Positions 53,109-61,885 of a stretch of DNA of 64,000 bases are shown piece after piece. Below the pieces are notes generated by a model. The model did not search any database, was not told the origin of the DNA, and was given only the letters and a program-made list of their open reading frames with translations. The translations under genes and the position numbers were made by a program. Every line of letters starts with the position of its first letter. The stretch's first letter is position 1. The stretch comes from Subtercola boreus (GTDB lineage Bacteria > Actinomycetota > Actinomycetes > Actinomycetales > Microbacteriaceae). The stretch covers positions 62,001 to 126,000 of the forward strand of contig NZ_NBXD01000030.1 in the NCBI RefSeq assembly GCF_003399645.1. Reading direction: 5' to 3'.

Positions 53109-53818
53109 GCGGTGGCACCGCGAGACCACAGCTCGACGACCTCCGCCGAGGTCACCACGACACCGCTGTTCAGGGCGACATTGGCGAGAGAGTTCGCCTG
53201 GAGTTCGGGCTCGTAGGCAGCGGTCGCATCCGACGGCACGAGAACGGGAAGCCCGGCCTGGAACGCGTCGCGTGCCGTCGCGTCGACGCAGCAGTCGATC
53301 GTCAGTCCGACGACGGTCACCCATTCGATGCCGCGCGCGCCGAGTTCGGCCTCGAGGGAGGTGCCGAAGAATCCGCTGTACCCGCGCTTGGTGACGACGA
53401 GCTCGTCGTCCAGCGGTGCCATGCCGTACCACTCGGCACCCGGCGTGCCGAGAACGCAGGGTTCGTCGGAGCCTGGCCACGGGGCGTCAGCGGCCACGCC
53501 TCGGAGCCACAGCGATGACATCCACGGCCGGTCGGCGCTCTGGCCGAGCTGGATCCAAACGACGGGCACACCCGCGCGCCGGGCGTCGTCGACCAGTGAG
53601 GCGACGGCCTCGACAGCCGAAGCGATGACGGGCAGGTGGTCGGCCGCGACCCACGGCAGGTAATCGGGGTCGGCGAAGGACCGCTGCACGTCGACGACGA
53701 GCAGCGCACCGGAGACACCGGGTTCGGTCAACGCCGCGAACTGGCGCTCGCGTATGCCCGAATCGGCATGTTCGCTCGCGTGCAGGTCGGCTTCGCCGGA
53801 ATCGGCCACGGCAGTCAC
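53105..53818 (-). CDS. Isochorismatase-family cysteine hydrolase, RutB-like
   Basis: The 237-residue protein has the catalytic triad of the family: Asp in LLVVDVQRSF, Lys in VVTKRGYSGFFGTSLEAEL and Cys in GLTIDCCVDATARDAF. The YSGFF segment is shared with RutB, which hydrolyses the ring-opened product of RutA. Other amidase or N-carbamoyl substrates are possible. The frame extends far upstream, but only the GTG at 53818 gives sensible sequence, and it overlaps the RutA-like stop by 4 bases. Confidence 0.87.
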   Translation of the reverse strand: MTAVADSGEADLHASEHADSGIRERQFAALTEPGVSGALLVVDVQRSFADPDYLPWVAADHLPVIASAVEAVASLVDDARRAGVPVVWIQLGQSADRPWMSSLWLRGVAADAPWPGSDEPCVLGTPGAEWYGMAPLDDELVVTKRGYSGFFGTSLEAELGARGIEWVTVVGLTIDCCVDATARDAFQAGLPVLVPSDATAAYEPELQANSLANVALNSGVVVTSAEVVELWSRGATA

Positions 53819-54981
53819 AGCGACATCCGCTCGTCGAATGACGCGAGGAGACCCGAACCTGGTGTGTTCGCAGAACTTCCGGCTCCATCGGCCTCGCCGT
53901 CGTCTGTCGCGAGTCGCCCGGTCGGACCGGGCGCCGCGCCACCCCGCAGCCTGGGCATGACCAACTCGCCGAACGGCGGCAGGTCGTCGTGGTACTCGGG
54001 AAAGATGATCATCAGCCCGTCGATGTCGGAAGCTTCCATCAGTTCGTCGATGCGCTCGTGAACCGTCTCGGGCGAGCCCGTCACGACGGCGGTCTGGAAT
54101 GCCTCGAATTCCGGTTTGTCTGCACTCATCGACATCGCCTTGTCGAGCGGGAGCCCCCACGACAGCTTCATGTTGACGATGGCCTCGGTGTCGACCCCGC
54201 GGCCGTACTCCCTGAACCGGGTCTCGGCACGAGCATCCGTCTCGTCCATCACGACCGTGAGCATCGAATACGTCTTGATGTCACGGCCCTGGGCCGCGGC
54301 GAGCCCCTTCACCTCGAGGCTGTTCTCGCGGAGGCCGGGCATGTCGGCGGCCGTCAGGAACGAGCCGTCGACGAACTTCGACTGGAAGTCGAGGCCGCGC
54401 GGCGATCGACCCGCGCTGATGAGGGTGGGATGCACGGCCGGGTGCGGTCGCGACTCGCAGTCATCGAGCGTGAAGAACTCCCCGTGGTGCGTCACGGAAT
54501 CCTCGCTCCACAACCGTTCGATGACCTCCACCCACTCCTCGGTGTAGCGGTACCTCGTGTCGTGGTCGAAGTCGCCCCGCCACATGCCCATCTGCTCGAA
54601 CTCCCGGGCGTATGCCCCGACGACGATGTTCACGCCGGCGCGGCCATTGCTGATCTGGTCGAGGGTGGTGAACATCTTCGCCGCGACCGCGGGGTGGATC
54701 AGGTTGGTGTGCACGGTCGCCCAGATCTTCACCCGGGTGGTCGCCTCGGCGAGCGCCGCCATCAGCGTGATCGATTCGAGGGTCTGGCCCCAGTGGTCGG
54801 TCGTTCCGTCATAGCCGCGCCACTTGGCCATCGACATGATGAAGTCGAAGCCGTGCTCCTCGGCCAGCACGGCCGCCCTGCGGTTGTAGTCGTAGGTCGC
54901 CTGGGGGTGGGGTGCCGTGCTCGACATCACCCACCCTCCATTGCCGATGGGCAGGAAGATGCCGTATTCGCGCTGTTTCAC
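53815..54981 (-). CDS. RutA-like flavin monooxygenase
   Basis: The 388-residue protein begins MKQREYGIFLPIGNGGW and has FDFIMSMAKWRGYDG, ATVHTNLIHPAVAAKM and GVNIVVGAYAREFEQMGMW. These line up with pyrimidine oxygenase RutA (VFVPIGNNGW, GVNLVTG, EYEQMGIW). RutA opens uracil or thymine with FMNH2 and O2. A 45-residue Gly/Ser/Glu-rich tail is extra. The ring-opening role is inferred from this similarity and the RutB-like neighbour. Start GTG at 54981 overlaps the binding-protein stop by 4 bases. Confidence 0.87.
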   Translation of the reverse strand: MKQREYGIFLPIGNGGWVMSSTAPHPQATYDYNRRAAVLAEEHGFDFIMSMAKWRGYDGTTDHWGQTLESITLMAALAEATTRVKIWATVHTNLIHPAVAAKMFTTLDQISNGRAGVNIVVGAYAREFEQMGMWRGDFDHDTRYRYTEEWVEVIERLWSEDSVTHHGEFFTLDDCESRPHPAVHPTLISAGRSPRGLDFQSKFVDGSFLTAADMPGLRENSLEVKGLAAAQGRDIKTYSMLTVVMDETDARAETRFREYGRGVDTEAIVNMKLSWGLPLDKAMSMSADKPEFEAFQTAVVTGSPETVHERIDELMEASDIDGLMIIFPEYHDDLPPFGELVMPRLRGGAAPGPTGRLATDDGEADGAGSSANTPGSGLLASFDERMSL

Positions 54982-56084
54982 GGTGCAGGCCAGATGAGGT
55001 CGGCGCCGTTGTAGATCGCCGAGACGAGCGACGGATCGGTGAACGCCGTCACATCGGGTGCGCTGGTCAGCTGCGTGCTGTCGATCAGAAAGCTGATCTC
55101 CTTGGCCATGAGGTCGGTGTTCAGCGAACCGAGCGGTGTGCCGGCGGGAAGCGAATCCTTCACGAGGCCGGTCTCGGTCTGCCAGACCTGCACGTTGTGG
55201 TCGACGTCGTAGCTCGCGCCGCCGCCGGCGAGCGCTGCGGCGTACCCGACGCACTCCTGGGCGTTCGTCTCGCAGTAGTCGTACGCGTGGAAGGCCGCGC
55301 GCAGGAAGTCCTCGGTGGTGGTGGTGTTCGACGTGACGAAGGCGGGGTTCGCCACGACGGTGCCGAAAGTACCCGGAATGTCGTAGTCCTCGGGGTTCCA
55401 CTCGGTGATCGCGTCGCCCGCGGCCTTGAGCGTCAGCGGTTCGTTCGACTTGTAGCCCGTCAGCGACTGCACCTGGCCGCGGGGCAGGATCGTCGGGTCG
55501 TAGCCCACCACGACCGAATCGATCTTCGACATGTCGACACCGTTCTTCACCAGCATCGCCTCTATCTCCGGGGGAATCTGGCCCTTCTGGCCGAGGGTCG
55601 TGCCCTCGAGCTGCTTCAGGTCGGTGATGTTCGTACCGGTCATTAGGGTGGTGATCGGTACCTGGCCGTAGGTGGCGATCGCGGTCACGTTCACGCCATT
55701 CGCCTGGGCGAGCAGCAGGTCGGAGTCGCCGCCGAGATCGGTGATGGTCGCGGTACCGGCGGCGACGAGTTGCGCATTGCCGGCCGTGTCACCCGTGCCG
55801 GGCTGGATCTCGACGTCGAGGCAGAGGGCGTCGAAGTAGCCGAGCTGCTTGGCCGCGAGGATGTCGAGAATCGAGGCGGAGGCCTGGTACTGGAACCCGG
55901 TGATGTAGGTGATCTTGCCGGCGGCCTTGTTGGTCGCGCACCGGTCGGCCGAGATCGCTGAGGCGGAGGATGCGGCGGGTGTCGAACTCGAGGTGGTCGA
56001 GCCCGAGCATCCGGTGAGCGCAAGGGCGGCAGCCGCGACCAGCGATGCGGCGGTGATGAGGCGGGAGGTACGTCGGGTAGGCAT
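54978..56084 (-). CDS. ABC importer binding lipoprotein, NMT1/THI5-like
   Basis: The 368-residue protein has a lipoprotein signal (AAAALALTGC), then a Ser/Thr spacer and a periplasmic-type domain: ITYITGFQYQASASILDILAAKQLGYF, GDTAGNAQLVAAGTATI, PRGQVQSLTGYKSNE (segments). THI5-like proteins bind thiamin pyrimidines, riboflavin or related rings. Start ATG at 56084, 52 bases after the permease stop. It is coupled to the RutA-like gene by a GTGA overlap. Confidence 0.88.
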   Translation of the reverse strand: MPTRRTSRLITAASLVAAAALALTGCSGSTTSSSTPAASSASAISADRCATNKAAGKITYITGFQYQASASILDILAAKQLGYFDALCLDVEIQPGTGDTAGNAQLVAAGTATITDLGGDSDLLLAQANGVNVTAIATYGQVPITTLMTGTNITDLKQLEGTTLGQKGQIPPEIEAMLVKNGVDMSKIDSVVVGYDPTILPRGQVQSLTGYKSNEPLTLKAAGDAITEWNPEDYDIPGTFGTVVANPAFVTSNTTTTEDFLRAAFHAYDYCETNAQECVGYAAALAGGGASYDVDHNVQVWQTETGLVKDSLPAGTPLGSLNTDLMAKEISFLIDSTQLTSAPDVTAFTDPSLVSAIYNGADLIWPAP

Positions 56085-56136
56085 ATCTGACTCCTGGTTG
56101 TGGGGAAGGGGTGTGCAGGTACGGTGCGGGTGGGAG

Positions 56137-57033
56137 TCAGCGGCGCGTGAGCAGCTGCGACTCGTGCCAGCGCAGAACGCGCTTCTCGAGCAGCGTCACG
56201 AGAAAGAGCAGAATCGAGCCCATGATCGCGAGGCAGAGGATGGCGGCGTAGACCACCGCGAGCCGGGAGTTGGATGACGCCACGCTGATGACGGTACCGA
56301 GGCCCTTTGCGGCACCCGGCGCCGAGAACTCCGCAACGACCGCACCGACGATCGACAGGGGGAAGACCACCTTGAGGGCCGCGAACACGAAGGGAAGGCT
56401 CGAGGGCAGCCTCAGCCTCGTCAGCACCTCGAGGCGCGAGGCACGCAGGGTTGTGAACACCTGCAGGATGGGCGGCGACACCGAGTTCAGCCCGGTGATG
56501 ACGTTCATCAGAATGGGGAAGAACGTGATGAGCGCCGTCACGATCAGCTTCGGACCGGGCCCGAATCCGAACGCCACCACGAGCGCGGGTGCGATGGCGA
56601 CCACCGGCGTGACGTTCAGCACGACCGCGAGCGGCATGATCGCGCGGCGCAGCACGCCCGACTCCGTCACGATCACCGCGACGATGAAAGCGGCGGCGAA
56701 GCCGATGAGAAGGCCGATCAGGGCCTCCGACAGCGTCACTCCAGCGTTCTCGAGGTAGAACGCCGGCTGGGTGATGATGGCCTGGCCGATCATGCCGAGC
56801 CGGGGCAGCAGATAGGTGTTGTTGATCGCGATGATCTCCCAGAGCACGCCGGCCACGAGCAGGGCCACCACGGCCGGTACCCAGACCGTCGGGCGGAACA
56901 CCGAACGGCCCGGCGCCCTGCGACGAAGGGATGTCGCTGAAGCCGTCGCCCCGGTGACGACCGCTGTGTCGATCGCATCGGCCGGGAGGGCCGCGTCGGT
57001 GGTACCGGCGTTCTCGACGACAGGGTTGCTCAT
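56137..57033 (-). CDS. ABC importer permease, SsuC/ThiX-like
   Basis: The 298-residue protein has about six helices and the BPD-permease EAA region near FTTLRASRLEVLTRLRLPSSLPFVFAALK (seen as LRASRLEVLTRLRLPSSLPF). A 40-residue hydrophilic N-terminus precedes the first helix. NitT/TauT/Ssu family. Start ATG at 57033 overlaps the ATPase stop by 4 bases. Confidence 0.93.
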   Translation of the reverse strand: MSNPVVENAGTTDAALPADAIDTAVVTGATASATSLRRRAPGRSVFRPTVWVPAVVALLVAGVLWEIIAINNTYLLPRLGMIGQAIITQPAFYLENAGVTLSEALIGLLIGFAAAFIVAVIVTESGVLRRAIMPLAVVLNVTPVVAIAPALVVAFGFGPGPKLIVTALITFFPILMNVITGLNSVSPPILQVFTTLRASRLEVLTRLRLPSSLPFVFAALKVVFPLSIVGAVVAEFSAPGAAKGLGTVISVASSNSRLAVVYAAILCLAIMGSILLFLVTLLEKRVLRWHESQLLTRR

Positions 57034-57902
57034 GCCGTCACCGGCCCCGATGCCCAGGCGGTCTGCAGCCTGGCGCGGATGAGGTCTTCGTATTCGTGCA
57101 CAGCCGCCGACTCGAGCAGGCCCTGGCGACGCGGCCGGGGCAGGTCGATGTCGATCACGGCCTCGATGCGACCGGGCCGGGCCGACATCACCACGACCCT
57201 GTCGCTCAGCACGACGGCCTCAGAGACCGAATGCGTCACGAACACGACAGTGGTGCGCATCTGCTCCCAGAGTTCGAGCAGCTGCACCTGGATGGCTTCG
57301 CGGGTGAACTCGTCGAGGGCTGAGAACGGTTCGTCCATCAGCAGAACGTCGGCCTGGATGGCGAAAGCCCGGGCGATCGCGACGCGTTGCTGCATGCCGC
57401 CCGAGAGCTGGTGCGGCAGACGGTCGAGGGCGTCACCGAGCCCGATCTTCGCCAGCAGGGCGCGCGGGTCGGCGGCGTCGCGCTGGACGTGCCCGGGGAG
57501 GGTGCGCCGCAGAGCATCCGCCCGCCGGTTGACCTTGGAGGGGAGGGTGACGTTGCCGACCACCGAAAGCCAGGGCAGCAACGCAGGGACCTGTGGAACG
57601 AAGCCGATCATCTTCGCGGCGCAGGCCCGGTCAGGGTCGGCGCCGAAGACCGAGACCTCACCGGAGTCGGCCTTCTCGAGGCCGGCGATGAGGCGCAGCA
57701 GCGTGGACTTGCCGCAGCCGCTCGGGCCGATGATGCTCACGAACTGGCCCCGTTCGACAGTGAGGTCGACGTGTGAGAGCGCCGTGACCTCCGCGGTCTT
57801 GCCGCCGTAGATTTTGAGCGCGTCGGTCACGACGATCTGGTCGGGTTTGACGGATGCGGGTTTTACGGACGCGGGTTTTACGGACGCGGGTTTTACGGAC
57901 AC
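57030..57902 (-). CDS. ABC importer ATPase, SsuB/ThiZ-like
   Basis: The 290-residue protein has Walker A GPSGCGKST, signature LSGGMQQR, Walker B VLLMDEPFSALD and the H-loop VTHSVSEAV. All are intact. The N-terminus carries SVKPA repeats from a 15-base tandem array. It is the first gene of the operon; the start GTG at 57902 lies 240 bases from the divergent DUF4190 gene. No regulator gene is adjacent. Confidence 0.95.
   Translation of the reverse strand: MSVKPASVKPASVKPASVKPDQIVVTDALKIYGGKTAEVTALSHVDLTVERGQFVSIIGPSGCGKSTLLRLIAGLEKADSGEVSVFGADPDRACAAKMIGFVPQVPALLPWLSVVGNVTLPSKVNRRADALRRTLPGHVQRDAADPRALLAKIGLGDALDRLPHQLSGGMQQRVAIARAFAIQADVLLMDEPFSALDEFTREAIQVQLLELWEQMRTTVVFVTHSVSEAVVLSDRVVVMSARPGRIEAVIDIDLPRPRRQGLLESAAVHEYEDLIRARLQTAWASGPVTA
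57841..57896. repeat. 15-bp in-frame tandem repeat at the ATPase N-terminus
   Basis: The units at 57852, 57867 and 57882 (GGACGCGGGTTTTAC, the first with one change) plus a diverged copy at 57841-57851 encode SVKPA pentads right after the start codon. Confidence 0.92.
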
Positions 57903-58142
57903 TGTGAGCCTCCGGCTTCATGAAGCGGCCTGGAGTCCATTAAATCGTGAATTCGGCCCATGCGGCCCTCCGGTGGGTTTCTCGAGTCTCGAGACGACGG
58001 GAGAGCGGGCGGAAGCAGCTGTCGACGGCCCGCGGGATTGTTGACATTCACGACTCTAGGGGGGCTGTGTTTCGCGGAGCCGACCACCCGTGTTTCGGGC
58101 GTGTATCTTCTGCCGCGTGCGGCTGCCCCGTATCGTGTGCTC

Positions 58143-59048
58143 GTGACCAATCTCATCGGGCCCGCCCCCGCCGCTCCGGCCCCGCAGCCTCCCCAGCCGT
58201 CGCCGCCCGCACCGTACTTCAACACCCTCGCCATCGTCTCGCTCGTCTCGGCATTCTTCGTCTCCCTGGTCGCCGTGATCACCGGGCACGTCGCGCTCGT
58301 GCAGATCAGGCGCACCGGCGAGCGCGGGCACACAGCCGCCCTCGTCGGTGTGATCCTGGGCTACCTGGGGATCGGGTTCTGGCTGGTCGTCGCCGTCGTG
58401 GTCATCGTCGGATCGGTGATCGGCGCGGCATCCGGGTTGCACTTCCCGGGACTGCCCGGGCCGGCCGGCACCCCTCGCTCGTTCGCCACGGTCGCACCCA
58501 CCGCCCCGCCGGGTTCCAGTTCTGGGTCGGACTCCGGTTCTGCGTCTGGTGGTGATCTCTCGTTCGACGACGGGCGTGACGTGCTGGCGGCCGCAACGCC
58601 CCAGATCAGCGACGGAATGCTCGGCGACCGCGACTGGGCGCTCTCCATTCCCAAGGCCGACGGAACCTGGGGTTACGCCTCGAAGGACGGCACGTGCAGT
58701 GTCACCTTCCACCAGGGCGACCTCGACGCGGCCGTCGCCGTCGACAGCACGGACGACCTCGCCACCACGAACAGCTACCTCGGGCTCATCACCGGCGAGG
58801 GAGCCGACCTCGTCGACCAGAAGGGGAAGAACGACTCCCTCGCTCTCGGGCAGCCCGACGCGGGAACCTTCGTCGAGACCCGCGGACTCAGCCGCACCGA
58901 CGCCGACGGAAAGCCCCACATCACCGTCGCCCGGGCCTTCGCCGTGCCGAAGAAGGGCGTCTCGATCGACGTCACCTGCACCACCCAGGACAAGACCGTC
59001 GACGGCTACAACCACGTTCTCTCCCGCACGGGTCTCATCATCAGCTGA
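58143..59048 (+). CDS. DUF4190-containing membrane protein
   Basis: The 301-residue protein has a Pro/Ala-rich N-terminus (LIGPAPAAPAPQPPQPSPP). Two helices of the DUF4190 type follow (NTLAIVSLVSAFFVSLVAVITGHVAL, read as LAIVSLVSAFFVSLVAV; GVILGYLGIGFWLVVAVVVIV), then a Ser/Gly linker and an extracytoplasmic domain with two cysteines (GTCSVTF and DVTCTTQ). Function unknown. I chose the GTG at 58143; the frame runs back to 57960, but that part overlaps the operon promoter region. Confidence 0.78.
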   Translation: MTNLIGPAPAAPAPQPPQPSPPAPYFNTLAIVSLVSAFFVSLVAVITGHVALVQIRRTGERGHTAALVGVILGYLGIGFWLVVAVVVIVGSVIGAASGLHFPGLPGPAGTPRSFATVAPTAPPGSSSGSDSGSASGGDLSFDDGRDVLAAATPQISDGMLGDRDWALSIPKADGTWGYASKDGTCSVTFHQGDLDAAVAVDSTDDLATTNSYLGLITGEGADLVDQKGKNDSLALGQPDAGTFVETRGLSRTDADGKPHITVARAFAVPKKGVSIDVTCTTQDKTVDGYNHVLSRTGLIIS

Positions 59049-59119
59049 CCGGCCTGCGGCCCGCTCGAGCTGTCTTGGAGATCGCCCTGGCCTCACCGGC
59101 CCGAGCCGGAGCCGGAGCT

Positions 59120-59155
59120 GGCCGCCGGGGTGGCCGACGGGGTGGCCGCCGGGGT
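59120..59155. repeat. 12-bp tandem repeat, 3 copies, intergenic
   Basis: The units at 59120, 59132 and 59144 read GGCCGMCGGGGT. They lie between the DUF4190 gene and the end of the HNH gene. Confidence 0.85.
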
Positions 59156-59208
59156 GGGCGTCTAGCCGGTTCAGGCTCTGACAGTCGAAGCGATTCGAAC
59201 GGGTGGCG

Positions 59209-60834
59209 TCAGAAAGGAGCCTGGCCGACGAGATGACCCTCCCGCCTTCGCACCGTTGCCGGTTCAGGAATTCCATCGGCGGGGTCTTCGGAGTGGTCAA
59301 CGAAGGACACCCTTCGGGACGGGGCCGTCACGGGATGGGCCGTCACGGGATAGTCCGTCGCGGGACAGTCCTTTGCGGGGAGGGCTGTCGCCGGGCGGGC
59401 AATCGGGGTGGGGTTCACGGTGTAGACGAAGCCTGCCGGTGAGGTCCAGGTGATGGGGCCGGCCGAGCCGTCGGCGCCCGGATGCTGCTCGATCTTCCAG
59501 GCGGTGTGGTGTTTCACCCTGTGGTGGCTGGCGCAGAGCGGGCTGAGGTTGCCGAGGCTCGTTTCACCGCCGTCTGCGAAGGCGACGGTGTGGTCGAGGT
59601 CTGCTGTAGCTGCCGAGGTGCAACTGAGGGGAAAGGTGCATTCGGAGTGCACGGTGCGCACGAGTTCATCGAGTGCGGCCGGTGCCCTGTACCGGTCACG
59701 CCCGAAGTTCAGTGCGATCCCGGTCGCAGGGTCTGTCAGCACACGGTAGAACGCGGGTGCGTCACGCGTGAGCTCGAGCGCGGTGAGCCGGTCGATCGGG
59801 CCGTATCCGTCGAGTATCGCCGGGCCGGCATCGCCGGTGCCGGTGCTGGTGCTGGTGGTGGTGCTGGTGCTGGTGGTGGTGCTGGCAAGGCTGGTGTCGG
59901 TGCCGGTGCTACCAAGGCTGGTGGTGGTGCTGGCAAGGCTGGTGTCGGTGCCGGTGCTACCAAGGCTGGTGCCGGTGCTGGTGCTGGTGCTGGTGCTGGC
60001 TCTGCTGCTGTGGCCGCGTCTGTTGCCGAGGAGGGTCAGGGCGGGGACGGTCACGCGCACGTGGGCTCGCACACCGCGCGGCGCACCGGGAATGGATGTC
60101 TCGCCGTTCAGCGCAAGGTCGGCGAGCACGTCGGCCCGCAACTGGGCGAGAGTGCGTGGGTCACGTGAAGAGCGGAGTGCACGGCCGAGTTCGGTCGCTC
60201 GGTTGTAGAGGGCGACGGCTTCGACGGCCGGAAGGAAGAGGGTCAGCCACGCCATTCCGTCGGCAGCCGGGTCAAGGGTGAGACAGCGGCCGTCGGCGGC
60301 CTCGGCGTGCCGTTCGATCGCGGTGGTCGGTTGGGCCTCCTCGACGGCTGCCCGGGCCTCGCGCTCGAGTCTTTGAACGGTGACGTGCTGAGCCGTGGGC
60401 AGGAGGCGGGCTTCGTAGTCGGCGACGGATTCTGGCGGGAGAAGCATGCCGTGCTGCACGATCTTCTCGGCGTGCCGGTAGGAGATGAGGCCTCGCTCCA
60501 GCGCAGAACGCGTCTCGCGGTACGGCCCGGCGAGACCTTCGGCCGTGTCGATCTTTCGGCGGGCGTCAGTCTCACTGAGGTGGGCGCCGACCGCCAGCTC
60601 GGTGACGATGGTGCGCTGCACGACGACCTGTTGCGACCACTGCGGACCACCGGAGGACTGGTCGACGAAGTGCAGGGCGAGCCCAGCCACGCGCAGTCGC
60701 TCAACCTGCGCGAGGTGCGCCGCGGCGGCTCTCGCGGCCTCGCGTTCGCCCGCCATTACGGTGCGGGCGGCGTCTGCGAAGTCAGCGCGCAGCCGTGCCT
60801 GCCGCGTCGGTTGACTGAGTAATTCTCGGTTCAT
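59209..60834 (-). CDS. DUF222/HNH endonuclease domain protein
   Basis: The 541-residue protein has the N-terminal DUF222 region (VQRTIVTELAVGAHLSETDARR, SALERGLISYRHAEKIV) and a C-terminal HNH motif with LDHTVAFADGGETSLGNLSPLC and HHRVKHH. This family is common in multiple copies in Actinobacteria; its role is not settled. A Ser/Thr repeat insert (59838-60005) separates the parts, and a 15-base repeat (59323-59397) lengthens the tail. Start ATG at 60834. Confidence 0.88.
   Translation of the reverse strand: MNRELLSQPTRQARLRADFADAARTVMAGEREAARAAAAHLAQVERLRVAGLALHFVDQSSGGPQWSQQVVVQRTIVTELAVGAHLSETDARRKIDTAEGLAGPYRETRSALERGLISYRHAEKIVQHGMLLPPESVADYEARLLPTAQHVTVQRLEREARAAVEEAQPTTAIERHAEAADGRCLTLDPAADGMAWLTLFLPAVEAVALYNRATELGRALRSSRDPRTLAQLRADVLADLALNGETSIPGAPRGVRAHVRVTVPALTLLGNRRGHSSRASTSTSTSTGTSLGSTGTDTSLASTTTSLGSTGTDTSLASTTTSTSTTTSTSTGTGDAGPAILDGYGPIDRLTALELTRDAPAFYRVLTDPATGIALNFGRDRYRAPAALDELVRTVHSECTFPLSCTSAATADLDHTVAFADGGETSLGNLSPLCASHHRVKHHTAWKIEQHPGADGSAGPITWTSPAGFVYTVNPTPIARPATALPAKDCPATDYPVTAHPVTAPSRRVSFVDHSEDPADGIPEPATVRRREGHLVGQAPF
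59323..59397. repeat. 15-bp in-frame tandem repeat, 5 copies, HNH gene tail
   Basis: Units start at 59323, 59338, 59353, 59368 and 59383 and become more diverged rightward (GGCCGTCACGGGATG type). They encode HPVTA/YPVTA-like pentads. Confidence 0.88.
59838..60005. repeat. Ser/Thr-coding repeats inside the HNH gene
   Basis: GGTGCT/GGTGGT triplet repeats and two long copies of a GCAAGGCTGGTGTCGGTG-containing unit encode STST and SLGSTGTDTS runs. They form a flexible linker between DUF222 and HNH. Confidence 0.88.
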
Positions 60835-61000
60835 GCATTGATTCAAGCACGCAAGAACGGTGTAGTGGGGCACTCCGCAGAATCTGTGGAAAGCCCGCAA
60901 TTGGGTCCACCTGTGAGGGAGAGAAGCCCGGGCGATGCCCCGGCACGGGCCCGGCACGGCACGGGCACGGCGCGGCACGCACGGCAGGACCCGAGCCGAC

Positions 61001-61885
61001 TCAGTGCAGGTCGAGCCGAGGCGGAGTGAAGCGTGCCGCGAGAAAACGCCCGTTCGTGAGCAGAGCGGCCGCATCATCCGCGATCGCTGCGTCGCGCACC
61101 TCGGCGACCGACGTCTCGAGCAGCGCGAGCTGCCGCTGGAGCTGGGCCGCGGGAGTGCTGTGGTCTGTGAACTCGTGACCTTCCGCCCAGTCCGGCGGAA
61201 GAGTGAGGTAGGCGCGCACGGTGTCGGGCAGGTAGACCGTCGCAGCGCGCAGCACGGTCGCCTCGGCCTCACCGCGACCGGCGACCCGGGGTACTGCATC
61301 GAGGAGGAGCGTCGTGATGCGCCGGAGCGTCGCGAGCGCATCGGGCGGGAGCCGACCCTCGAGCAGAGCGGGCAGCGCACGCAGGTCGGGTTCAAGGGTG
61401 GGCTCGTCGACTCGCAGGTCTGCTGCGGCGTTCGGGATGCCCAGCTGCCCGAGTGCCACGGCCGCCGACCGGGCATCTCCCGTGGTCTCTGCCGCGATCG
61501 CGGCCACTCGCCCCGCGAGGGCCGTGAGCCACTCCCCCACGGGCAGGGTTCGCCGGGCGATCGTGACGCCGCCGGAGACGCGCTCGACCTCGGCGAGAAA
61601 GCCGCCGAGAGCACCGCCGCCACCGACACCACCGCCGCCCCCACGACCACCGCCGCCGCCGCCGCCCGCCGGGGCCAACGTGAGAACCTCCCGCGCATCC
61701 CTCAGCCGCAGGCGCGCGATCGAGCCGGGTCGCCCGGCGATCCGGTCTCCGAGCGACCGGTCACGCGCGACCACCAGCACCCCCGAGGCCTCTGCCCCGG
61801 GCAGCGCACGCCCCACGCCGGTTACGAGCTCAGCGAGGAAGCGCTGCCGATCATCCGCACCCCCGGGAGGAACAGAACCGCTCAC
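61001..61885 (-). CDS. Conserved hypothetical, third gene of the YbjQ cluster
   Basis: About 294 residues. The N-terminal third is hydrophobic-polar without a helix and contains a Gly-rich run (61616-61674). The C-terminal half has LPALLEGRLPPDALATLRRI, YLPDTVRAYLTLPPDWAE and LETSVAEVRDAAIADDAAALL, which looks helical. No family is recognised. The GTG at 61885 gives a 4-base overlap with the YbjQ-like gene; GTG at 61888 is also possible. Confidence 0.65.
   Translation of the reverse strand: MSGSVPPGGADDRQRFLAELVTGVGRALPGAEASGVLVVARDRSLGDRIAGRPGSIARLRLRDAREVLTLAPAGGGGGGGRGGGGGVGGGGALGGFLAEVERVSGGVTIARRTLPVGEWLTALAGRVAAIAAETTGDARSAAVALGQLGIPNAAADLRVDEPTLEPDLRALPALLEGRLPPDALATLRRITTLLLDAVPRVAGRGEAEATVLRAATVYLPDTVRAYLTLPPDWAEGHEFTDHSTPAAQLQRQLALLETSVAEVRDAAIADDAAALLTNGRFLAARFTPPRLDLH

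Noticed and set aside
53819-54160. Upstream extension of the isochorismatase-family frame
   Set aside because: It runs antisense-like through the RutA-like gene in a different frame with Arg-rich shadow sequence; the GTG at 53818 fits the overlap pattern of the operon.
57903-58142. TPP riboswitch upstream of the THI5-like operon
   Set aside because: The TPP core strings (CTGAGA and the ACC-TGAACCTGA part) are not present on the minus strand in this gap.
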